This document shows, piece after piece, positions 6,813-10,656 of a DNA stretch of 10,656 nt (the first letter of the stretch is position 1; each line of letters opens with the position of its first letter). Origin of the DNA: Candidatus Cloacimonadota bacterium (GTDB taxonomy: Bacteria > Cloacimonadota > Cloacimonadia > Cloacimonadales > WRIO01). Location: positions 1 through 10,656 of the forward strand of contig JAGOCT010000033.1 of the NCBI GenBank assembly GCA_017998585.1. Reading direction: 5' to 3'. Position numbers and translations under genes: made by a program. The notes beneath the pieces were generated by a model, which was given only the letters and a program-made list of their open reading frames with translations, did not search any database and had not been told where the DNA came from.

Positions 6813-7105
6813 AAGCCAAATACGAATCAATGTACATTATCACTCCTACCTTATCTACCGAAGAAGTAGAAAAGGAACAGGAAAAAGTACTAAACCTTAT
6901 CGCTGAACAAAATGGCGAATTAATTAAAACTGATAACTGGGGAAAGAAAAATCTTGCGTATGAAATTAACAGACATAAAGAAGGTTATTTCTTTATCAAT
7001 TATTTCAATATGGATACACAGGCAGTTAAGGCACTTGATCGTCATTATCGTTTGAATGAAAGAATTATTCGTCATAATATTTTAAAACTTGAAGAATTAG
7101 ACTAG
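6809..7105 (+). CDS. rpsF: Small-subunit ribosomal protein bS6
   Basis: The 98-residue product has the full bS6 pattern: KYESMYIITPTLS at the start, the WGKKNLAYEINRHKEGYFF core (about 44-62), and LDRHYRLNERIIRHNILKL near the end (about 76-94). bS6 pairs with bS18 on the 30S platform, and rpsR lies two genes downstream. ATG 6809 overlaps the pth stop (ATGA) and is served by a near-perfect AAAGGAGG (6794-6801, 7-base spacing) inside pth. The order rpsF-ssb-rpsR is widely conserved in bacteria. Confidence 0.97.
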   Translation: MKAKYESMYIITPTLSTEEVEKEQEKVLNLIAEQNGELIKTDNWGKKNLAYEINRHKEGYFFINYFNMDTQAVKALDRHYRLNERIIRHNILKLEELD

Positions 7106-7113
7106 GAGATAAA

Positions 7114-7593
7114 ATGAGTAAAATACTGAAGTTCCCAAGAATGAATACGATTACCCTGAGTGCCCGTTTAACACGTGAACCAGAAATTCGTTATTCTAAT
7201 AATAACATGATGATCGCAAGATTAGGTTTAGCTTTTGACAGGGTAAGAAAAGATGAATACGGGAATTTTCAGAATATAGCTAATTTTATGGACGCAGTTG
7301 CTTTTGGTAAAACAGCTGAAATATGCAGTGAAAATCTGCATAAAGGAAGCCCTGTTATTATTGAAGGAGAAATCAGCGTCAATACATTTACCGATCAGAA
7401 TGGAAATAATCGGAAAAATGTGGAAATCTTGGTTAGTAAAATTCACTGCCTTGAAAGAGAAGAAAATCAGGGTAATTATACTCAGAATTATGATAATTAC
7501 AATGCAACAGTTGCAACACAACAAAATGAGCCTGATGCTTTCAATTCTTACAACAATCAAGGCAATAAAACCGAGGAAGATGTACCTTTCTAA
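7114..7593 (+). CDS. ssb: Single-stranded DNA-binding protein
   Basis: Coats ssDNA in replication, repair and recombination, and recruits partner proteins through its C-terminal tip. The 159-residue product has an OB fold at about 10-113 (MNTITLSARLTREPEIRY, then NFMDAVAFGKTAEI and KGSPVIIEGEISV). A flexible tail rich in Asn, Gln and Tyr (about 118-152) follows, then the acidic tip EEDVPF. Nine residues, MSKILKFPR, precede the position where SSBs usually start. ATG 7141 would give a conventional N-terminus, but the good Shine-Dalgarno AGGAG (7104-7108) stands 5 bases before ATG 7114, so I keep the longer form. The gene lies 8 bases after rpsF. Confidence 0.95.
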   Translation: MSKILKFPRMNTITLSARLTREPEIRYSNNNMMIARLGLAFDRVRKDEYGNFQNIANFMDAVAFGKTAEICSENLHKGSPVIIEGEISVNTFTDQNGNNRKNVEILVSKIHCLEREENQGNYTQNYDNYNATVATQQNEPDAFNSYNNQGNKTEEDVPF

Positions 7594-7606
7594 ACACATC
7601 AAAAGG

Positions 7607-7641
7607 TTTGTACGACAGGTTCAGATAATTAACCTGGCAAA
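7607..7641 (+). promoter_or_regulatory. Interrupted hairpin in the ssb-rpsR gap
   Basis: An upper stem CAGGTT (7616-7621) / AACCTG (7631-7636) has a 9-base loop. Below an asymmetric internal loop (5 bases against 1) a lower stem TTTG (7607-7610) / CAAA (7638-7641) can form. It occupies most of the 65-base gap and ends 5 bases before the rpsR Shine-Dalgarno AAAGGAG (7647-7653). No T-run follows, so it is not a terminator. A bulged hairpin here could be a ribosomal-protein binding leader or an RNA processing site. This is inference. Confidence 0.35.
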
Positions 7642-7658
7642 TAAATAAAGGAGAAAAA

Positions 7659-7892
7659 ATGGCTTACGACAAAAAGAAATCACGCTTTAAAAAAAGAGTA
7701 TGCAGATTTTGTGGAAACAAAGAAATAAATATTGATTACAAAAACGTTGACCTTTTAAGAAATTATGTTTCTGAAACAGGAAAAATTGAACCAAGAAGAG
7801 CAACTGATACTTGTGCAAAACATCAGCGTCTTGTTTCTAACGAAATAAAAAAAGCACGTCAAATGGCTTTAATTGCTTACGTAGTAGAATAA
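7659..7892 (+). CDS. rpsR: Small-subunit ribosomal protein bS18, Cys-containing form
   Basis: The 77-residue product has the bS18 core: KNVDLLRNYVSETGKIEPRRAT (about 28-49), then KHQRLVSNEIKKARQMALIAY. It keeps CRFC (C15, C18) and C52-A-K-H55. This is the arrangement of the metal-binding (C+) version known for several ribosomal proteins; many S18 copies have lost these cysteines. Zinc binding is inferred. AAAGGAG (7647-7653) lies 5 bases before ATG 7659. The partner bS6 is encoded upstream, with ssb between. Confidence 0.97.
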   Translation: MAYDKKKSRFKKRVCRFCGNKEINIDYKNVDLLRNYVSETGKIEPRRATDTCAKHQRLVSNEIKKARQMALIAYVVE

Positions 7893-7895
7893 AAA

Positions 7896-8780
7896 ATGTT
7901 AATTTTTTCAGCTGTACTTGGCCTGATGATTAGTGTATTATCCCCTGTTTTAGGTTTGATGTATTTTTTACCTCAGGTTTCAAAACAAAATGATAATGAC
8001 AGATCACAGTCAAAGTTCTTTTTTCTGATCTGGTTACTGGGAAGTCTTGTTTTGTATATTACAAAAACAGTAGATATAAATACGTTTGTCATCATCAATC
8101 TCAACGTAGCTCTGATTACTTATGTATTTCTACAAATGCATGAAAATGAGTTTGCTCTTGAAACAATTATGACAACAGCCTTAGCGATTGCAGGAAGCAG
8201 CGGTGTGATAAAATATCTCTTTTTTAAGAAATCTATAGAAGATAATATCACTCTGTCTGTTAATTCAATGTCAGAAATGATTCAATCACGCTATGCTGTC
8301 GGATCAGAAGAATATCAGCTGATAAATGACACACTTAACGTCTCAAAAGAATTATATTTAAAGTATAATTATTCATTTGCAGTCTTTACTATCCTGGTTG
8401 CTTTATGGATTGCTATAATCATCATAAATAGAAAACTAAAATTTTCGTACGATCTAAGATTGTATTCAAATATGAACTATCTTGTTATGCCTGTCATTGC
8501 AGGTTTAGGACTGATTATATACAAACCAACCTCAACACTTGGAATCAATTTGATATTACCATGCCTTGCCTTATATTTTATACAAGGCTTGTCAATTGTA
8601 TGGTTTTATTTTGGTAAAATGATTGCAAATTCAAAGATGCTTATCGTGATAAGCATCATTTCTCTTCTAATAAACCCATATTTGATTCTGATGATATCAT
8701 TTATCGGATTTGTAGATAATTGGGCGGATTTAAGAAAATTAAACAAAATGGAGGAAACTCATGAAAATAATACTCACTGA
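7896..8780 (+). CDS. DUF2232 (YybS-like) multi-pass membrane protein
   Basis: The 294-residue protein is very hydrophobic, with about eight membrane segments (roughly 4-24, 41-56, 62-80, 88-110, 158-178, 195-209, 217-238, 247-275). The loop at about 111-157 is the longest soluble part. The C-terminal segment SFIGFVDNWADLRK resembles the end of YybS/DUF2232 proteins. Such proteins often sit between rpsR and rplI, as here. The family's function is not established; a resemblance to membrane transporter components has been suggested. The start is 3 bases after the rpsR stop with no visible Shine-Dalgarno, implying coupling. The last 20 bases overlap rplI in another frame and supply its ribosome binding site. 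Family assignment is by layout and context, not by search. Confidence 0.75.
   Translation: MLIFSAVLGLMISVLSPVLGLMYFLPQVSKQNDNDRSQSKFFFLIWLLGSLVLYITKTVDINTFVIINLNVALITYVFLQMHENEFALETIMTTALAIAGSSGVIKYLFFKKSIEDNITLSVNSMSEMIQSRYAVGSEEYQLINDTLNVSKELYLKYNYSFAVFTILVALWIAIIIINRKLKFSYDLRLYSNMNYLVMPVIAGLGLIIYKPTSTLGINLILPCLALYFIQGLSIVWFYFGKMIANSKMLIVISIISLLINPYLILMISFIGFVDNWADLRKLNKMEETHENNTH
8636..8657 (+). promoter_or_regulatory. Perfect 10-bp inverted repeat before rplI, possible attenuator
   Basis: GATGCTTATC (8636-8645) and GATAAGCATC (8648-8657) are exact reverse complements separated by GT, giving in RNA about 9 pairs closed by a CGUG loop. A pyrimidine-rich stretch, ATTTCTCTTCT, follows. It lies in the coding sequence of the DUF2232 protein (residues 247-254), about 100 bases before rplI. 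It could be a weak intragenic terminator or attenuator, or a processing site, but the T-run is broken by C residues. Confidence 0.4.
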
Positions 8781-9204
8781 AACAATTGACAGAGTAGGAA
8801 CTGCCGGCTCCATCATTAACGTAAAAGATGGTTTTGCTCGTAACTATCTGATTCCAAAAAAGTTTGCAATTCTTGCAACTGACGGAAATATTAAGAAAAT
8901 AGAAGCAATTAAATCAGTTGCTCAAGAAAAACATAATGAATTGGTAAAACAATACAAAGAAACTGCTCATAAAATTGCACAATTATCTGCAAATTTCAAA
9001 AGAAGAGCAGAAGATACAGGGCATTTGTTTGGTTCAGTATCTGATAATGATATTGTTCATTTCCTTTCAGAAAATGGACTCAATGTTCATAAAAATCATA
9101 TCCAGATTGAAAAAGCGATCAAAACTGTTGGCGAACATACAGTCAAGGTTTCTTTTATGCAGGATATTTGTGCTGAATTAAAAATTACAGTTGAAAAAGA
9201 ATAA
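8761..9204 (+). CDS. rplI: Large-subunit ribosomal protein bL9
   Basis: The 147-residue product matches bL9. The N-terminal rRNA-binding domain has MKIILTETIDRVG and VKDGFARNYLIPKKFA (about 21-36). A long connecting helix rich in Lys and Glu follows (about 40-75). The C-terminal domain contains the LFGSVSDNDI segment (about 89-98). bL9 reaches out from the L1 stalk base and influences frame maintenance. GGAGG (8750-8754) and the ATG lie inside the 3' end of the DUF2232 gene, overlapping it by 20 bases. The stop codon runs into the terminator stem, so this gene ends the ribosomal run. Confidence 0.97.
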   Translation: MKIILTETIDRVGTAGSIINVKDGFARNYLIPKKFAILATDGNIKKIEAIKSVAQEKHNELVKQYKETAHKIAQLSANFKRRAEDTGHLFGSVSDNDIVHFLSENGLNVHKNHIQIEKAIKTVGEHTVKVSFMQDICAELKITVEKE

Positions 9205-9232
9205 GATACGGTGAAAACCGTATCTTTTCCTT
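9203..9232 (+). terminator. Intrinsic terminator after rplI
   Basis: A perfect 10-bp stem, AAGATACGGT (9203-9212) / ACCGTATCTT (9217-9226), is closed by a GAAA (GNRA) tetraloop and followed by TTCCTT. The left arm begins within the rplI TAA. The T-run is modest, so some read-through into the next genes is possible. It is the strongest terminator-like structure in the window. Confidence 0.8.
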
Positions 9233-9252
9233 ATAAATAAAAGGAGATTTTT

Positions 9253-9684
9253 ATGAAAAAGGAACACTTGGAATTTAAGAGTATCTTAGTTCTGATTTGC
9301 GGTATTGTGGCTATGATCATATCATTTATGTCACCAAATTATTTCTTAAATAGTTTCAAACCAGAAATCGCCGAAGCGCTAATTTCAACAAATCCAATAA
9401 TTACCTCTGTCGTAATGTTTTTCGTAACATTAATTTTAGTAATTATTAGTGGGCTTACAGTTGTTTTTATCAACAAAAACCAAAATAATTTAGTTATGAA
9501 ATTAGTTGGTCTTTTTGTATTAGTACTTGTATCAGCAATACCAGCGCTGACTATCATGAAAGTAGACAGCTCTTTTGAAACGATTGGTATTATGTATTTC
9601 ATCGCTATGATTGTGGCAGTCATTGCCTGGGCAGGTGTAGCATTAATCACTAATTTTTATCATAAACTGAAACGTTCTGAATGA
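9253..9684 (+). CDS. Unrecognised small membrane protein, four predicted helices
   Basis: I do not recognise this 143-residue protein. It starts with a charged MKKEHLEFK and has four hydrophobic segments at about 10-27, 49-73, 81-102 and 111-135. A short outside or inside loop (28-48) contains FKPEIAEA, and the C-terminus HKLKRSE is basic. By the positive-inside rule both ends are probably cytoplasmic. No catalytic, Cys-pair or metal motif is visible. AAGGAG (9241-9246) sits 6 bases before ATG 9253, a good start. It is the first gene after the rplI terminator, so either read-through or a promoter in the 20-base gap is needed; I see no clear promoter. Its stop overlaps the DUF721 gene as ATGA, so the two are likely co-translated. 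Confidence 0.8.
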   Translation: MKKEHLEFKSILVLICGIVAMIISFMSPNYFLNSFKPEIAEALISTNPIITSVVMFFVTLILVIISGLTVVFINKNQNNLVMKLVGLFVLVLVSAIPALTIMKVDSSFETIGIMYFIAMIVAVIAWAGVALITNFYHKLKRSE

Positions 9685-9959
9685 AAAATCTCAGGGATTC
9701 TATCTATCAATTCGTTTACGAAATTGCGAGAAAGAATAATTGTTATGAATTCGCACATATAGCTCTGTCATGGAGTTCCATTGTAGGAAAGATCATGGCA
9801 GAGCGTTCTTCACTTGTTAAATTTGAACGTTCAGTATTGTTTGTTAAAACAATAAATCATGCCTGGATGCAGGAGTTCCTCTTAAAAAAGAAAGATATTC
9901 TTCAGGCATTATATGATAAGGACATTAAATACGTAAAGGATATAATCTTTTTTATATGA
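9681..9959 (+). CDS. dciA: DUF721 protein, DciA-like replicative helicase loader candidate
   Basis: The 92-residue product consists of little more than a DUF721 domain. The pattern is ALSWSSIVGKIMAERSSL (W31, G36), a beta strand SVLFVKTINHAWMQEF (51-66, W62), then a Lys-rich helix KKKDILQAL and a final strand VKDIIFFI. DUF721 defines DciA, which in bacteria lacking DnaC or DnaI is thought to load the replicative helicase DnaB. Many DciA proteins carry extra N- or C-terminal tails; this one is minimal. No clear Shine-Dalgarno is seen; the ATG overlaps the upstream stop (ATGA), and its own stop overlaps rpe in the same way. The domain call rests on motif pattern, and the loader function is inferred from the family. 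Confidence 0.72.
   Translation: MKNLRDSIYQFVYEIARKNNCYEFAHIALSWSSIVGKIMAERSSLVKFERSVLFVKTINHAWMQEFLLKKKDILQALYDKDIKYVKDIIFFI
9762..9804 (+). repeat. 11-bp inverted repeat with nested stem inside dciA
   Basis: GCTCTGTCATG (9762-9772) pairs with CATGGCAGAGC (9794-9804) over 11 positions, with one U-G wobble (9768 with 9798). Inside the loop TTCC (9776-9779) can pair with GGAA (9786-9789), leaving a 6-base loop. It covers codons 28-42, around the conserved Trp-Gly segment. No terminator features are present, and it may be coincidental. Confidence 0.5.
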
Positions 9960-10606
9960 GTAATCAGATAAAAATCGCTCCATCACTTTTATCAGCTGAT
10001 TTTGGCATGTTAAAAGAAGAATTAGCAAAAATAGAAGAAACCGATGCAAAAATATTGCATCTTGACGTTATGGATGGGCATTTTGTCCCAAACCTCACAT
10101 TTGGCATACCTGTTATAAAAAGCTTAAAAAAATATACAAGTCTTCAACTGGACGTACACTTAATGGTCACTAATCCAGATTTGTATATTGACCCTTTAGC
10201 TGATATTGGTATTGATTATTGTTCTTTTCATACAGAAACAAATTATCATGCAAACCGGATGATACACTATATTAAAGACAAAGGGATTAAGGCAGGGGTT
10301 GTTTTAAATCCTTCTACTCATCATCATAGCATTGAATATGTGATGGATATTATCGATTTTGTGTTAATCATGAGTGTTAATCCTGGATTTGGAGGACAAA
10401 AATTCATCCCAAATTCGCTTAATAAAATTAAAAAATTGAATGAAATCAGAAGAGAAAATGATTATCATTTTGAAATTGAAGTAGATGGTGGTGTCTGTCA
10501 GGATAATGCAATTATGCTAAAGGAAGCAGGTGCAGATATTCTGGTTGCAGGGTCTTATGTTTTTAACAGTGATAATTATACAGACAGAGTCAGGAGCTTA
10601 ATGTAA
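9956..10606 (+). CDS. rpe: Ribulose-phosphate 3-epimerase
   Basis: Interconverts ribulose 5-phosphate and xylulose 5-phosphate in the pentose phosphate pathway, the same pool that feeds PRPP synthase upstream. The 216-residue TIM barrel has the normal length. It shows IAPSLLSADF (7-16), the metal ligands H35 and D37 in HLDVMDGHFVPN, H68 in LDVHLMV, and D177 in EVDGGV. The phosphate/flexible loop MSVNPGFGGQKF (139-150) and the C-terminal phosphate site ADILVAGSYVF (193-203) are also present. All key residues are in place. The start overlaps the dciA stop (ATGA), and the stop TAA shares one base with the next ATG. Confidence 0.97.
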   Translation: MSNQIKIAPSLLSADFGMLKEELAKIEETDAKILHLDVMDGHFVPNLTFGIPVIKSLKKYTSLQLDVHLMVTNPDLYIDPLADIGIDYCSFHTETNYHANRMIHYIKDKGIKAGVVLNPSTHHHSIEYVMDIIDFVLIMSVNPGFGGQKFIPNSLNKIKKLNEIRRENDYHFEIEVDGGVCQDNAIMLKEAGADILVAGSYVFNSDNYTDRVRSLM

Positions 10607-10656
10607 TGTTTTCAGATTTATCAGAAAGACTAAATGGAATTTTTAAAAACCTGAAA
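10606..10656 (+). CDS. ffh: Signal recognition particle protein Ffh, first 17 codons
   Basis: The frame starting at ATG 10606 (TAATG overlap with the rpe stop) reads MFSDLSERLNGIFKNLK and runs off the window. This matches the very conserved N-terminus of Ffh (MF-x-x-LS-x-RL, then FK-x-L), the start of the N domain of the SRP GTPase that targets membrane proteins to the Sec translocon. GGAG lies upstream within the last rpe codons (10593-10596), about 9 bases before the ATG. Only the N-terminal helix is seen, so FtsY is not formally excluded, but FtsY starts differently. Confidence 0.8.
   Translation, partial: MFSDLSERLNGIFKNLK

Noticed and set aside
7594..7658. Terminator between ssb and rpsR
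   Set aside because: The hairpin there has no T-run and is followed at once by the rpsR ribosome binding site.
10043..10061. GATGCAA/TTGCATC hairpin inside rpe
   Set aside because: A 7-bp stem in AT-rich coding sequence is expected by chance at this scale, and nothing nearby suggests regulation. It also shows that some of the other intragenic repeats may be background.
1..10656. CRISPR array, tRNA/rRNA genes, insertion sequences, riboswitches, defence or phage genes
   Set aside because: No regular spaced repeats, no cloverleaf or rRNA sequence recognised, and no transposase or phage-like proteins. Intergenic gaps are too short for a riboswitch.

Overview
This AT-rich window is about 98% protein-coding, and every gene lies on the + strand. 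There is no stretch over 300 bases without a gene; the longest gaps are about 60 bases. The predicted lipoprotein, the SLBB exopolysaccharide-export protein and the Wzc-type tyrosine autokinase suggest a bacterium with a Gram-negative envelope. spoVG and the order ispE-spoVG-prs-ctc(rplY)-pth recall Firmicutes. This mix fits a deep-branching lineage of the Fibrobacterota/Cloacimonadota/Marinimicrobia type better than Proteobacteria. That placement is inference, made without a database search.

Layout. (1) 1-3587 is an envelope/exopolysaccharide block: the 3' part of an FN3-like lipoprotein, a small secreted SLBB protein, and a Wzc-like co-polymerase/BY-kinase ending in a run of ten tyrosines. 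(2) 3553-6812 is a housekeeping run: ispE (starting inside the kinase gene), spoVG, prs, rplY/ctc and pth. (3) 6809-9204 is a ribosomal/replication run: rpsF, ssb, rpsR, a DUF2232 (YybS-like) membrane protein and rplI. It closes with the only convincing intrinsic terminator in the window, at about 9203-9232. (4) 9253-10656 holds an unrecognised four-helix membrane protein, a DUF721/DciA-like helicase-loader candidate, rpe, and the first 17 codons of ffh.

Genes are packed with short gaps and many start/stop overlaps: ATGA at ispE/spoVG, rplY/pth, pth/rpsF, membrane protein/dciA and dciA/rpe, a 1-base overlap at rpe/ffh, 35 bases at wzc/ispE and 20 bases at DUF2232/rplI. This suggests long co-transcribed, translationally coupled units. 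Physically it links polysaccharide secretion, isoprenoid precursor synthesis (a source of undecaprenyl carrier), PRPP synthesis and ribosome production, though the linkage may only reflect compaction.

I found no undescribed multi-gene system. The most interesting signals not explained by the genes are perfect inverted repeats inside coding sequence just upstream of ribosomal-protein genes. One is a 10-bp stem in the extra C-terminal tail of pth, 8 bases before the rpsF Shine-Dalgarno. Another is a 10-bp repeat in the DUF2232 gene about 100 bases before rplI, and a bulged hairpin lies just before rpsR. Further repeats sit inside pth and dciA. The tyrosine-codon repeat at the end of the kinase is also notable.
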